DNA from: Eucalyptus grandis
Lineage: Eukaryota > Streptophyta > Magnoliopsida > Myrtales > Myrtaceae
Assembly: GCF_016545825.1 (NCBI RefSeq)
Contig: NC_052618.1
Location: forward strand, 11,337,398 to 11,401,397
DNA length: 64,000 nucleotides
Direction: 5' to 3'
Shown: piece after piece, positions 21,523 to 34,647 of the stretch
Layout: each line of letters begins with the position of its first letter
How positions within the stretch are numbered: the stretch's first letter is position 1
Translations under genes and position numbers: made by a program
The notes under the pieces: model-generated
What the model saw: the letters and a program-made list of their open reading frames with translations, nothing else
What the model was told of the DNA's origin: nothing
Databases searched by the model: none

Positions 21523-22321
21523 TTAGTCCCTATTTGGTAACCATCCTCGGAATAGCAATTTCTATTTTTTTATTTATTCTGAAAAAAAAAAAAACAGAAA
21601 TCCATTTGGCAACATTTTTGTTCCCAAGAACAAATTTTTTTTTTTTTTTTTTAGAATAGATTTGGAACAAAATAAAAAAGTAAAACAAAGTTGTTTCTTG
21701 TTTCTAGAAACTATGTCAAGAATCAAGCCCAACTTTTTTTTTTTTTTTTTTTTTTTTTTCTTTTTCCTTCTCTCTTCTTCTTCTTCTTCTTCTTCCAGCC
21801 CTAGTTGGTCATCGGCCATTGTTGCTGTCGTTGATGGTGGGTGGTGATCAACTGGGTGAGGTTCAACAAGCCTCGACCTTGTCAAATTTGGGTGAGGCCA
21901 AGCCTTGTTGGTGGCCAAGTGATTTGGCAAGGCTTAGCCTCGCTAGGCCAGTCTTGCCCAAATCTGGTGAGGCCAAGGCTCGCCATGGCTAGGTGAGCCA
22001 CCATTGAGCTTGCTAGCCTTGCCTTAGCTCGAGGAGGCTTCGGCAAGCTCGCCGGATCTCGCCTTGTCGGTTACCAGCCATAAAGAATGAGGAAGAATAA
22101 GAAAAAAGAAAAATATAATAAAAGTATTAAAAAAATAAGAGAAATAAAACAAATTAAGAATCCTATCAAACACATTTCTATCCCAATAATAGAAATTTTC
22201 TATAGTTACCAAATGTGTTTTTTTTTTCTTTAAAAAATTATTCTCGAGAACAAAATCAGAAAAAATCATTTCTGATTAAAAATTATTCGCGAGAACATAA
22301 TGATTACCAAAAGCACTCTTA
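21523..22321. mobile_element. PIF/Harbinger-like MITE, unit 1
   Basis: 21,526-22,318 (about 793 bp) with ends GTCCCTATTTGGTAACC and GATTACCAAAAGCACTC, a degenerate inverted repeat around TTTGGTAA, bordered by TTA on both sides. Subterminal arms contain GTTCCCGGGAACAA-like words; the core holds a long T run (about 21,734), a CTT run and repeated CAAGGCTTAGCCTCGC-type words. It is the family of 36,627, 43,960 and 44,925. Confidence 0.65.
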
Positions 22322-22620
22322 TTGTCCCTCAACTTGTGGTCAAAAGTGCAATATCGTCCCTAGAGTTTTGATTTATGCAGTATGTTCCAGAACTTTGGTT
22401 CAACGTGCAATATCGTCTCTAAATATTCGATATGGTTTGCAAAGCATATAGAAATGTTTAAAAGTTTGGGGACCATGTTAGGTATTGAATGAGAATTCAT
22501 GGATCATATTGAAAAAATAAAAAATTCATGAATGATATTGCATATTTAGCCAAAGTTTAGGCATCGCATTAAATATGTTAAGAGTTTCATCGACGACATT
22601 ACACATATATTTCCCTACTT
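22319..22620. repeat. Quasi-tandem AT-rich repeat (unit 1 copy)
   Basis: Loose repeats of the words CATTGCACATTT and TTTAGGGACCACATTAAATA, direct and altered, with counterparts at 31,306-31,660 and 50,940-51,280. Not coding. The origin is unknown. Confidence 0.45.
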
Positions 22621-22814
22621 TTAATTACCTAAAATATATAGATTTATTTGCTTTTACAATTTTGACGGGTCTTGACATAATACTGCCTACCACGTTACAC
22701 CACCAAAGGCACGACCTAATTTCGCAAAACATGGACGAATTTGATTGAACGTTTTAGTTGTAGTTAAAAATGGATATTCTGGTAGTTATACTACTTAATG
22801 TTTTTATCATTTGC

Positions 22815-23038
22815 ACATTTACATTTTTTTTTTAGTCAGTCAAACTCCACTCTTATTCTAACTCTTACTCTCAAATTTTTGTCCTATATTCTTACAAGGC
22901 CTGGGAATCAAAATTTATATTTGAAACTAAATCGTCTCCACTCCAACCTTCTCTGAGAAAGTGAGGATTCGAACCCCCACCTCTCCTTTCATATTGGAAT
23001 TGTGGCCATTGGGACAAAACCCCAATGGTTACATTTAC
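22815..23038 (-). mobile_element. tRNA-related SINE
   Basis: 22,823-23,030 (208 bp), minus orientation, with a T run on the plus strand at the left (poly-A tail) and ACATTTAC on both sides (22,815-22,822 and 23,031-23,038). Units 2 and 3 have the empty site (near 31,853 and 51,477). The minus strand carries GGGGGTTCGAATCC, a polymerase III B-box, about 55 bp from its start, and the 5' head forms a small hairpin CCATTGG...CCAATGG. It is not a tRNA gene because the rest does not fold as one. Confidence 0.8.
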
Positions 23039-23640
23039 TAATTTTCAACACAACATAAGAATCACATAATCTATCCAACAAAGTATGCTGTTGTAAGGAT
23101 GGTTTGCACACTTCTAAGGACTTTACTGTGAAAAATAGGTTATTGTTACGTCTAATATATGTCAATTCTTCACTAATCACATAGTATATTCTGTTCAAGT
23201 AAATGGCGTCCTTGGTATCAAGAAATATTATTTCAAAGTGATAGAAAACATTACTAAAAAAGAATGTATTTCCGCTTGTATAAGAGAAAGAAAAACTATT
23301 ACATACGAATACTAGAAAGATTATGGACAAAAGGATCAATTTTGCATTCTTAGTTGTATATTTCCTTTCAATTTTTTTTCTAAAATATAATTTTTCAATG
23401 CATATAATTATTCAGTGAAGAAAAAGTAATTAAAATTATTACACGTGTAAATATTCAGATTGTGCTGAAGGCACGGGCAATTGACTAGCTTTCTTCAAGA
23501 CGAATCAACGACCCAAGGAGCCATGCGATTTTATGTTTTTTTCCCTTTTATTTTGATCAATCTTATTTTTTATCCCTATTTTTAAGAGAGTTCTATTTTG
23601 GTCCGCATGTTTTATTTTGTCATAATTCCAGTTTTTGCGA

Positions 23641-23765
23641 TTGTTTTATTCTCCCTTCCACTCGTCCTTGTTGTCTTTATGAGTGTAAGTTTTTGGTGCC
23701 CCATCTTGTATATTTTGATTCTTAGCTTATATATTCTTACCTTACCAAAAAAAAAAAAAAAAAAA
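23641..23765 (+). mobile_element. Possible 3' end of a LINE
   Basis: About 125 bp present in unit 1 but absent from units 2 and 3 (compare 32,657 and 52,247), ending CTTACCTTACC followed by 19 or more A. The poly-A end and unit-specific presence suggest a 5'-truncated retroposed tail. No protein is left and the target duplication is unclear. Confidence 0.4.
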
Positions 23766-24027
23766 CCCTTTAAATGCGAATTTACCTTTTGATCCTTGCA
23801 TTCTGGCAATGTTGAATGTTCCGTATAGATATTTTCGTAAGAAAAAGAATATTAGCCTCTCCATTATGCTTGAGTAGATAGCCTAATGAATATTTCAAAT
23901 CAAGATAAACTATAAAATGTGATACCTATTATAGGAGTTCATCGTTTCAATTTGACATGATTAGTTTCACTTGCGTAATGACATTTTTTATTTTGTATTC
24001 TACTCTCTTAAAAAAGAAAAAGATTAG

Positions 24028-24210
24028 GCGGAGTCAAAGTTTGACCGCAGGCTACTCCAGCCGAGCTCGAGCGGCTTGGCTCGAGCCGAGTCTGAGCTTA
24101 GGCTGCAATCCTCGGCTAACCAAGTCGAGCTCGATGAAAAGCTAATCGAGCCGAGGTGGGGGTCTTGAGGAGTCAAGCCGAGCTCGAGAAATTAAGCTCT
24201 ATTGACTCCA
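24028..24210. repeat. GAGCTCG-rich repeat at the end of unit 1
   Basis: Dense CGAGCCGAGCTCGAG words. Related sequence is at 36,003-36,110 (unit 2) and 54,263-54,420 (unit 3). It may be the remnant of a shared insertion older than the unit duplication. Not coding. Confidence 0.4.
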
Positions 24211-25665
24211 TTACACATCAATATTTGTTATCATACTACGTTGTTTTTTTTATCGTTTCTTATAACAACGATATCAAATAAGTTTAATCGAATTAAATGA
24301 ATCGAGAATTATATGACCAAGCTGTCCTGAGCCATATCAGTTTTTTAATCGAGGGATGTTCATATTGGGCGCGTTTGGACAATAAATTAAGCTTGCTCTT
24401 GGACCACCATTAAGCACCTTCTAATTTTTCTTTTGTCAAAGGAAATGATGCATAAAAGGATCTATACAAAACATCAGAAATCACCACAACAAACGAAGAC
24501 CATAAAATTGTAAAACTAAAATCCAGAAATCAAGGTACATCATGAGAGCATGGTCGGTATAAGTAAGCACACATTCATCCTTCAAAAAGAGATTTATAAC
24601 TACATCTAAGCAAAACAATTGGTGGGTGATAATCGAATCACACATCATTATCATGTTAAACTGGTGACAAAAGCTAAGATGGTGTGAAGACCGTGACTAA
24701 GGAGGTAAATCTTTTAAGCAAGTAACTTAAGGACTTGATTAATCTTGGTAAGAAAACCAATGAAAAATAACAAATTAGATCTATAAAATATATTGAAATA
24801 AGTAGCTCGATATATATATAAGTGCTTTAATTTGTTGATGAGAGTTGTAACATGCTATTTATGTTATGAGGTGGTGCAAATCGTCAAATATCTAACTTAT
24901 TAGTTCGTCAAAACGACTAGAGATAAACACATTATATTTTCTTTAAAACTTGGCATGATTGGGTCATAAAATTAAAATGACTCCAGGACCATCACTCTTG
25001 ATTGGTTTGCCCTACGCTTCTTATAAAAAGAAGAGCTAACAAAAGTTACTCTTTTACTTAGTTAGGTAGTTTAGTTAGCCAATACATATAAAATTCTGAG
25101 TGGGGAAATCTTCCATACTTAGCCGGACCTATTTAAGACCATACTCATGATCTCTCACATATGCAATATGTCTTATGGACATGGAATTGGTCATATATCC
25201 ACGGAAAGTAGCCTATAATTCTATGCTATAGCCAAAGAATTATTAGGTGAACCCACATCCACAAAATACCCTACTTTTTTTTATGGACCTAGTAAGACAA
25301 AACAAGAGCTTGGATCGACAACCAAAGATGGATCCTATAAATATTTTCTCAACAGGGTAAAATAATCCACAATTGCATAGAAATGAAATATCTTAATTTG
25401 AGGTATAGAAGCAGTTACACGTAGAACTCAAGAATACCCCTCCTCTTTAATTGAGATTTATGAAAAAATTATAACAATGTAGTTGAATTAATCATGCAAA
25501 AGGGAATCGCAAGACTTGGGTATATCTTACACCATTTGCATTCCATATCCTATAGACAATGTCTGACTATTTACCAAAATGCCCACTTTTGGACAAGATG
25601 AAGTTGCCTCCTCTTTGGCACGTCAACGTGGCTGCCTGTATTTGGGACAATTGTACATCGTACGA

Positions 25666-27693
25666 TTATACAAGGTCAGTCGCTCGTTCAACTCGATCGT
25701 CCCCTTCTCCTCTTTTCTCTTCGAGACTTTCTTTCATCACTTCGCTCTCCTTCTGCGATGGCTCTTGAACATCGTCACCCTCCTTAACATCGTTCTTATT
25801 AGGAGAGACGACAACGATCTCGATAGATTTAGACTCACCGGGGCTACTCAATGGTACTAACCGATTCGTCTTCTTATCCTCCTTCCTTTTGCCCCATAGC
25901 ACTGCATAGAGACCGAGTACTATGAGCCCTGACCCTAGAATGCTGCCATAAAAATAGATCGAGAATTTCAGATATCTCGTGTTAATTTATTTGAAGGGTT
26001 CAAATACTTTAAAAATATGTGTATATCTATCGATTTATATACCTTCCCATATGCAATTTTTCGTCCAACACCATGACCCTGCCAAGGCCACGGTCACCAG
26101 CATCAAAGGATTGAAAATCGACACGAACACCGGTCCTCTCATCCGCACACACCAAGCGATCAGAGTATAGCACAACGCGGAAGCGACTATCCCCTACAAC
26201 ACCACAGGCGAGGATTAGTCGACGATAGGTAACCGGATAATTCGACGGTTCGATATTGAGCCCTAATGAATGTGCACGACATTGGTAAGTAAGGGGCTTG
26301 TAGTGGGTACCGAGTATGATACGGTGAGGAGCCTGATGTTCCATCCGAGCTTCCACTGGCTCCAATCCCTCTCTCGGCACAGTGCATAAACCGCCGCTTG
26401 GATCGAACCCATGAAGGTCATCAGGGCCGTGCTTGTGTATTGGTGCGGGAAACCTTCGCTCATCTTCGCCTGTCCAAAAGATCATTTTCATTAGGACGAC
26501 GACACGAAGCGAAGCAAAGGAAAGATCTCACGCAGTGAAACGAAGCAAGGTCAAAGGCGAAAACATGAAGAGACGTATTGGAAAGAAAAGGCGAAGACCC
26601 ACCTGAATGATCAGCCACGAAGCGTAGCAGAAGCAGCTGGCCACGGCCAGAAGCGATCCCAGGAGGAGATCGCTCGAGCCCTCCTGGCCCCGCTGGGTCG
26701 CCGCCACGTGGCGCAGCAGGTTCACGTGCGTTGACCAGAGGTTGACTTCCGCGCCCTTGTAGAACGTGAGTAGCATCGCCCCACCGATCCCCATTAATGT
26801 TCCCGCCGCCTTTGCCTTCCCTGCAACCGTCCTCACCCTCACCTTCTCCAACCTAATCTCGATCGACCAACGCGAACATGAAAGAAAACAGCAACCCTCG
26901 TCAGAAGAACATCTCAGCTGAAGATCCACATGCTGAGGAAGTTGCATTAGAAAATCCTGTACATACCCAAGAAAAACGGCCAAGACGAAGGTCACGGCAG
27001 GGACGAGGTTGGCCATGGCAGAGGCGTAGGTCGCCGATGTCATGGATAAGCTTGCTAGGTACAAATTTTGCCCCATTGATCCCCTGCAGTTCATTCAATC
27101 AGAGTCAACAAAGAAGACCAGAAACTTCCCCATGCATGAACACCTGAGCCTTCCGTATTTATGCACTGGAAGTCTGTTTTTTAAAAGAAAAATCTAGTAA
27201 ACGTTGTATATCTAGTCTGCTGCAGTATATGGAAACATGGCTTTTAGGCTGTTATCACAAGCGCTATCTTCATAGCACCACAAGCCACTAAGCATTTCCC
27301 AAATGTTATGGATCAAACAACACGAGGCACTTACCCAAATAACCCACAAAAGAAGGCTTGCACAAGCACTGTCCATGTTATCTTTGGCCTGCTCTTCCTG
27401 TTATATGTGAAGGAAGGAAATCAGTATACGCATACGTATTCGAATAGATTGATATCGCAAAGGGAAAATGTATACTCCGTTTGACAAGAGAAGAGTGTGT
27501 GACCTTTCTAAGAATAAAGCCAGAGGGGCCAGCAGAGCCGTTGCGAACATGAACCGGTAGGCAATGACCACTGACAGGTTCATCCCGTCGCTTGCGGCAA
27601 GCTTGTACAGTATGTTGACGCCGGCAAAAGCAACCTGGACGACCACCATCATCAGTGCGGCCTTCATTTCCTGCCTGGCCTCGAACAAGCGAT
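25666..27693 (-). pseudogene. WAT1-related transporter, copy 2, start lost and exon 6 frameshift
   Basis: All seven exons are present: exon 1 27,504-27,693, exon 2 27,335-27,397, exon 3 26,967-27,083, exon 4 26,603-26,852, exon 5 26,311-26,469, exon 6 26,043-26,193, exon 7 25,666-25,942. Splice sites are GT-AG. A 10-bp deletion removed both ATG codons of the MAM start, leaving the next in-frame ATG at 27,667 (MKAALMMVVVQ), which loses ten residues. Exon 6 is 151 nt against 152 in the other copies: one base is missing where they read VALAGSMVLDEK, shifting the last helix and tail out of frame. The rest is near-identical to copy 1. A shortened product up to exon 6 is possible but would lack the end of the second EamA domain. 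Confidence 0.85.
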
Positions 27694-27866
27694 CGCTCGA
27701 AACCCTCTCTCTCTCTCCCCCTCGAGATATCGGTTCCTTGAACGAGTGTGAAGGTATTTTAGGTAAACGCGAAACTTGAAATAAGAAGGGATCTGCTGAA
27801 TCTTTGTATTGAAAATGAGTAAGAGAGTGAAGAATGGATGATGCAGAAGAGAGAAGCGTCTGTGGG

Positions 27867-27977
27867 ATATATATAATGCAACAGAGAAAGAGGCCACCAG
27901 GTGCTTTGCTTGGCTATGTACTCACGTCACAATGCATTAAAGGACCCTCGCACGTGCGATCCCCGGGCTGGCACGTG
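27867..27977 (-). promoter_or_regulatory. Core promoter of WAT1-like copy 2
   Basis: TATATATA box at 27,867-27,876 and G-boxes CACGTG at 27,951-27,956 and 27,972-27,977 on the minus side of the gene, as in the other copies. Unlike copy 1 there is no MULE upstream. Confidence 0.6.
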
Positions 27978-28109
27978 GCAGGAAGAAGAGAGAGAGAGGG
28001 AGAGAGAGTCCATTTGGGTGTTGGCTTCTTCAGTGCGCAGCGGTCAAACAAATCCAAGAAAGTGGAACCGCTTTTTAGGGCAAAAGCATCGCGTGGCTTC
28101 ACGGATGAT

Positions 28110-30285
28110 CACAATCTCCACTAATTACATGTATAAGTTGATGCGAAGTATTACTTTACTTTACCATTGTGTGCTTAGCTACCCATTCAGGTAGATCAAA
28201 TTAATTGGATTCCTAAGTTTATTTTGTGCTTCGAGAGCATCTATTTGTCCGCGGAGATTGATTGGGTCAAAAAATTCGGATGCCCTATACCATTAAAAAA
28301 AAATACTACGCATTTAAGTCTTAAAATACAAGGAAGCTCACATGCTTTAGTAAATGAGGAGCAGTCGTGTGCACATGCCAAATTGGTGCAGCCTATTAAT
28401 GTTTACTATTGTGCAGGCTGATTTTATGGATTTAATTTGGTCATGAACCTTTCGATTGATCTAATATAATCCTAATCCTTCCAGTAATGCAATGAAGTTA
28501 TAAAACCTTTCAACTGATCCATGTAGGATGGGCAACAATGACTAGACCACATTGTTAGCAATGTCAGGAAAGTTTTCCATGCCAAATCACCAATCATGAC
28601 ACGTAGGATGGCTGACGATGAACGGACTGCAACGTTAGCAATTTCAAGGGAAGAGAGATTTGGTCGGGAGGACTCAATTGCATTTTCACACAAAAGTTTA
28701 GGTATATTGTATTAACTAAAAGGTTCATGATTTAAATTGAAATTTATACAATGGATTTAGGACTAGAATATCAAATTTTCTTATATTCTCCTCCAATTAA
28801 CTAGAAAAGATACTCACATAGTTAAGAAAAATGTGGAAAAGAAGAATATAGTTTTTTTTCGATATGTAGTAATGAGGAATACACAAGCTTATTTATAAGC
28901 AATATGAGATGGTTATCTAAGGTAAAAAAAATTAAACATAATATGAAATATAATTAACCAAGGATATGCTATATTAAAGGGGATTTATGCATAATCCTGA
29001 GAAATATTCTGGATCAACTAATATCCTAATATTGCTAACATCCCTTCAAACGCAAGATAAGTTGAAACAAATCGAGTTTGAAAAATAATCCGAACAACGT
29101 CACAAAAATCTTCGATTAAAATAAGCTCAACGAATCAAAGACGAGGTGGCGTGGCTATATCAAGCAGAATAAGCCAGACATTGCTAAGCAAAGGATACCA
29201 TGCAAAGACATGTCTTTGCGGTGTCAAAATATACCTCCATTGAAAATAAAAGCTCAACTTGGCTATGCATTAGAGACATCCTAACACAATCACCGTGGCA
29301 CTTGCTTAGACAAGAATAATACACTTGGGTGAACATTGTCGAGCTGCAGGGATTGATTTATTTGCTTGAGATGCATGGGTGTGCCGTTGAGAATGATAAA
29401 GTAGAAAAAATAGAATTGAGAAATTTCAAAGGTGCACCAGGTGCGTGGTGCATGGGGTGTGAAGTGCACTAGAATTGCCTCTTCGATACCAATTTAAAAA
29501 GACATTCTCTATCAAACGACATATATGCATAATACTGAGAGCCACGAGGAATCAACTAAATATTGCTAACACTTACATATGGACGGGATGATGCCAGGGC
29601 AATCTTTTAGGTGCAGTTTTTCCTTGTGGATGCATGTAGACACGCCAAAAAGATACATGCTATATTTTCTTCCATCATCTATCTTCTTTTCATGGGGTGG
29701 CTGACTAAGTTTGGGTATGATAGCACTGTTAGGAATCGCCGTTTTTTCTTCCATCATCTATGTTCTTTTCATGGTTTGGTTAAGTTTGTCTTTGATAGCA
29801 CTATTTGAGATTCGCTGCAAAATCATAGGAAAATAGTGTAAAAGCGAGGAAAAAATGGAGATGCAAGGCTTCTATCCCGGTTCATCTTTAAATTAAGGTT
29901 ATTTCTAACAGAAGATTCTACAATAATTAATATCTCTTGCTCTCGATTACATCATTCAATTATAAGAAAAAAAGAATATACATACACACCTGCCAAGTTG
30001 CTATTCATGGCTCAGGTCAAAATTATCAATAAAATATGGGTTCGGACTATAAAAGTTCTCTAGCATCTTGGGGGTGTTGTTCTCGCAACTCCCGAACCCT
30101 GCACGCTCATCGGGGAGTTGGGACTCCTGTGCCATTTTGTCGATGAAAAGTATAAATCACACCGCAACAAAGATTCTATCACGACATTCCTCTCGCATTT
30201 TATTTATAGAGTCGAGTCAGGGCTGTACAAGGATGACAACAAGTGAAGAAATTATGAGGCACGTGAAAAAGAAATGAAAATAATA
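28110..30285. other. Upstream spacer of unit 2
   Basis: AT-rich noncoding sequence paralogous to 16,787-18,780. It has a tandem duplication near 29,660-29,810 of a stretch with CCATCATCTATCTTCTTTTC. No gene found. Confidence 0.55.
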
Positions 30286-30288
30286 AAT

Positions 30289-30605
30289 GGCGGCACGGGC
30301 GGGCACGCGGGTGGGAAAACGTCTGGCGTGACGTTATTGAACGGAGGGTTACCGTGGGATGGCGCTCCTCTCATGCAATTCGGGCGTCGACGTTGGCTTC
30401 GACGTCCCTTCCTTTCGAGCACGTGCACCGGCGACTGTGCTTGTCCCAAAAGAGTTCGTGTCGGGTCGCGTTGCTTTCCACTGCCCCCCTTTTGACTATT
30501 TTTTCACTCCACTAACGGAAGCCGCAGCCAATCTGGCCTTTCGGATTTGAGACCTAATTTGTCTTTTGTTTCGATCTTTACTAAGCACTCGATTCCACGA
30601 ACCGT
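30289..30605. other. GC-rich conserved block, unit 2
   Basis: Paralogous to 18,783-19,112, with the CACGTG word retained. Noncoding. Confidence 0.5.
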
Positions 30606-31034
30606 CTCGTATTGTCCTTAATGGACCGCTGAATTTGCACCGTATTTTTAATATATATACACACATATTGATAAATTTGTCCAAAAAATCTTAAATTTAT
30701 TATACTTTTATCAATTTAATTCAAATTTTTTTAATTATGTTAATAGAGTCCTAAATTATTTTTATGTTTCCCTAATTGAGTTCATCATGTCAATTTTAAC
30801 TGGAAATCGCTGAAATGAATGTTGACAATTCCCTAGGTAATTAACAAGCCCTCTCTCCAATTGGTCATATGCATTTGCATCCAAGACCCTAGCAATTTAA
30901 CATCATAAACCCATAAGCGTAGTAATGTAGCAGGGATCTATAACCATCCGGCTTAGAGGAATAAAAGAGATGACTAAATTACGCCCATCGCATGCTAAAC
31001 GATTTAAAAAAAGACAAGATATAGGAGTCTGAAT

Positions 31035-31265
31035 TGCTGCACTCCGTCAGGCGAATAAACAGGGCGGAAAAAGATGCTTCTCTAAAATACAGAAATCCAA
31101 AGGGTGCACGAACCCGAACCACAATCGGACCTCATCCACCAGCCCGAGCACCTTCGAGTAATCCCCAGCGTCCTTACTTTGCCCCGCCGCTAAACACTTC
31201 ACGATCATCACCACCAACTCCACCACCAACACTGCGAATTCCCCTGCGTCCTTACTTTGCACTCA
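31035..31265 (-). pseudogene. Separase-like fragment, unit 2
   Basis: Only the second exon remains, reading VVELVVMIVKCLAAGQSKDA then GDYSKVLGLVDEVRLWF on the minus strand. The rest, including the exon 1 found in unit 1, is deleted; a T-rich run follows at 31,278. Confidence 0.5.
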
Positions 31266-31659
31266 ACTCGCAACTGCAATTTTTTTTTTTTTTGTTTTTT
31301 TTATAGAAATTATAGAACAAATGATCTATGAATTTTTGATCCAATGTGTAGTGTCGTTTCTAAAATTTCAATTTATGCAATGTAATATCTAAACTTTGGC
31401 CAATGTGTAATATCATTTTTAGACTTTTAGTTTGTTTTTACGTGGTTCATGAATTATTGATAAATGTTTAATATAATTCATGAATTATATAAAGATATCT
31501 AAAAGTCCAAAGGACCACATTAAGTATTGGACAAGAGTTTTTAAGGACTATATTGAAATAATTAAAAGTTCCCAAACAATATTACACATTTAATCATAAT
31601 TCAGGAATCACATTAAATAAATTAGAACTTCATAAATGACATTGCAAATATATAAATTT

Positions 31660-33540
31660 AGTATTTTTCCAAGTTTTAATTACCTAAGATACATAGGTTT
31701 ATTTGTTTTTACAATTTTGACATGATGCTACCTACCACATTACAGCATAAAAGGCACGACTTAATTTCACATAAAATCGACGAATTTGGTCAAATATTTT
31801 AACTGTGGTTAAAAATGGATATTCTGGCACTTGTGCCTAATGTCCTTATCATTTGCACACTTACTAATTTTCAACACAGCATGAGAATCTCATAATCTAT
31901 CCCCGTGTTGAATTTGATAGAGTGGGTACTTCTTAAAATCCATGTTAGCTATTTTGATAAAACATTCGATGATCGATTCATCTTCAAGTTTAATTGTGCT
32001 GTTGAAATCAATCAATTTAATATAAGTTACTATGTATAGGATAAGGTATTCGTTCCTGTAGGTATTGCGTGGTATATGAAATGCACATTGCTAGTGTACT
32101 TAATGTATGCTGATATGTGTATGGTTTATACACTTGAGGACTTTATTCAGAAAAACAGGTTATTATTACATCTCATGTTGTCAATTCTTCACTAATTGCA
32201 TAGCATATAGTAGTTGAAGTGAATGGCGTCCTTGGTATCAAGAAATATTCTTTCCAAGCAAGAGAAAACATTACTAAAAAAAAATGTATTTCCACTCATT
32301 TGAGAGAAAGAAAATTAGTACATATGAATACTAGAAAGACCACGGACAAAAGGATCAGTTGTGCATTCTTAATTGTGTATTTCCTTTAATCTTTTTTGCT
32401 AAAATATCGTTTCAACGCAAATAGTTATTAAGTGAAGAAAAAATAATTAAAATTATTATAGTAGAAATATTCATATTGTGCCGAAGGCACGAGCAGTTAA
32501 CTAGTTCTCTTCAAGACCAGTCAACGACTCAGGGAGCCCAGCGATTTTATTTTTTATTTTTTATTTTGATAAATCATACTTTCGATTTCTATGTTTTTCA
32601 GAAAGTTCAATTTTGGTCCCCATGTTTTATTCGGTCATACTTCTAGTTTTTGTGATCCTTACTTGTACGAGCATTTAAATGCAATTTTACACGTTGATCC
32701 TTGCATTTTGGCAATGTTGAATTTTAGTCCGTGTACTTGTTTTTGTAAAAAAAATGAAAATTAGTCTCTATATCATTCTTCAAAAGATAACCTAATTAAA
32801 AAGTCAAATCAAGACAAACTATTAAAACGTGATACCTATTATTCAAGTTCATCAAATAAATTAACAAGTGATGGCGTCCTTATTTCGCGTTCATATCATA
32901 TAAACATAAACTACTCATGTGCGAAAAAAAAAAAAATTGCTCATGAACCTAGAGTTGTGAATGATTTGTAAAGTATTTCTAAAAGAAAATCGTTTATATT
33001 ATTTATAAAAATGAATGAGTGAAATATATTTCCATCATTTACAAAATATTTTGCTATAAATTACTATTGATGATAAAAATATTTTTCACTAAACTGAATA
33101 CTATGTCAAATATTTTTTTTTTAAAAGTAATCAGTTTACTTTTTAAAAAAATTATCTTACGAAAAACAAATACAATATTAAATTATAATAGTTTCCAACA
33201 TTAGGTCGTTGACTCGTTATGACAAAAAAAAAAAAAATGGGAAGCACAATTTTCTGGAAACAACTCTGGGAAACGGACCAATCCAACCCGATAAATACAT
33301 ATGATAGTTGTGTTTTCGCCATGTCAGGGTGGGGGGTGTTTTCTGCACTCATCTAATTAATATTCGTGCAAACATTTTTTTCCCGTGAGTAAGAGAAAAT
33401 TCCGTGCATATTAACAGTGAATAGTAAAATATGGAAATTAAAAGAAATCCCCTAATTACGAAAAAGCAAAACTCCCGAAGTCAAACTCTCTGCAATGTCT
33501 CGTTTTCTTATAGTCTCAGTACATAATTCATTGATTGCAA
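31660..33540. other. AT-rich spacer of unit 2
   Basis: No gene seen. Paralogous stretches are 22,610-24,000 (unit 1) and 51,280-53,110 (unit 3), which differ by the SINE and LINE-like insertions of unit 1. Confidence 0.5.
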
Positions 33541-34110
33541 GCATGCAATTCATTTCCAGTCGATCGGAAGATGAAAATCAAGGCTCCGATCAGCAGTGAG
33601 GATTGCCAATCAGTTATTCGTCAGCGATCGAACGGGGAGCGATCTCAGCCCACGTTTCCCTCCGCCGCTGAGAGGTCTGCGCATCGGAGAAAAAAAAAAT
33701 ATAATAATAAAGACTGAACCTTTCACATGCAGACTTCCCCATAATGTCGGACGACCAAATTCAAGTTTAGTCAAGCAAGAGTCAGCGGGCGTCATTGATC
33801 AAAGCCGGGGGTGTTCACATTGATTATCTATCTTACCCAGTTCATCAAGAGATGCATCAAGTGCTAAATTACAGATACTATGATCGTCTTATTGCTAATC
33901 CAAGCATCTCGGATTCATTGCCATGTTGTGTCATCCTAACTAATGTGAGGGATTGGGTATGAACCCGACACCGTCTGGAGCGCATGGATATTCCCACAAT
34001 CTCGATCAATATATTTGTAAAGAAATGACCAGAGGCCTTGGTTTTTTGCAACATCAAGTACAAAATTTCTGATGGTGTCCAGGATAGTTCTTTCATTGCC
34101 ATGCTTAGAC

Positions 34111-34471
34111 TAGGGTGTCAATGAGTCGGGCCAAGCCGGGTTCTCATGATACCCGATCACCGACCCAAAACCTCAAAGGGGCACACTTGACCCAACCCAA
34201 GACCCCAATATCATATAATCCAAGGTTTAGTAGGTCGGGCTAGCGCTGATTAGCTAAAGCTCAAATCTAGAGTTTCGTCTTGCTAGTTGTTGATGAGCAC
34301 ATGCATAGGGAGAAGGGCAGAGAAAAGGGAGATTAGGCTGTGCTCTGGGGTGTAAAAACCTGCACCGGTCTGGCCCAATCTGACCCCAATCCAACAATAT
34401 CAACATCTAAAAATCCCTACAGACTAACGCCCGGACCCTAAAATTTCACGCGGGCTTTTTCAACACCTCTA
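34111..34471. mobile_element. Small hAT-like element, unit 2
   Basis: Starts TAGGGTGTCAATGAGTCGGG and ends TTTTTCAACACCTCTA, with GGGTCGGGC-type words. Flanks GCTTAGAC and TTTTAGAG resemble an 8-bp duplication. The same insertion is in unit 3 at about 53,714-53,969, so it predates that duplication. Confidence 0.5.
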
Positions 34472-34647
34472 TTTTAGAGGGCCACCGGAGACCACGAGGA
34501 CTAAAACCAAACCAAATTCACACATTCGGGGCTAAAAAAAAAGATATACCAAATCCACAGATCGGGACTAAAATGACAACAAATCCACTCGTACGGGGCA
34601 AAACTGGAAACGGCAAAACATGCATAAAACGCGAGGGAGAGAGAGAC

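Noticed and set aside
22960..22985. B-box GGTTCGAATCC as a possible tRNA gene
   Set aside because: The surrounding sequence does not fold as a tRNA and has a poly-A tail and target duplications, so it is a SINE.
22989..23339. 116-codon minus-strand frame
   Set aside because: AT-rich spacer plus part of the SINE; not open in units 2 or 3.
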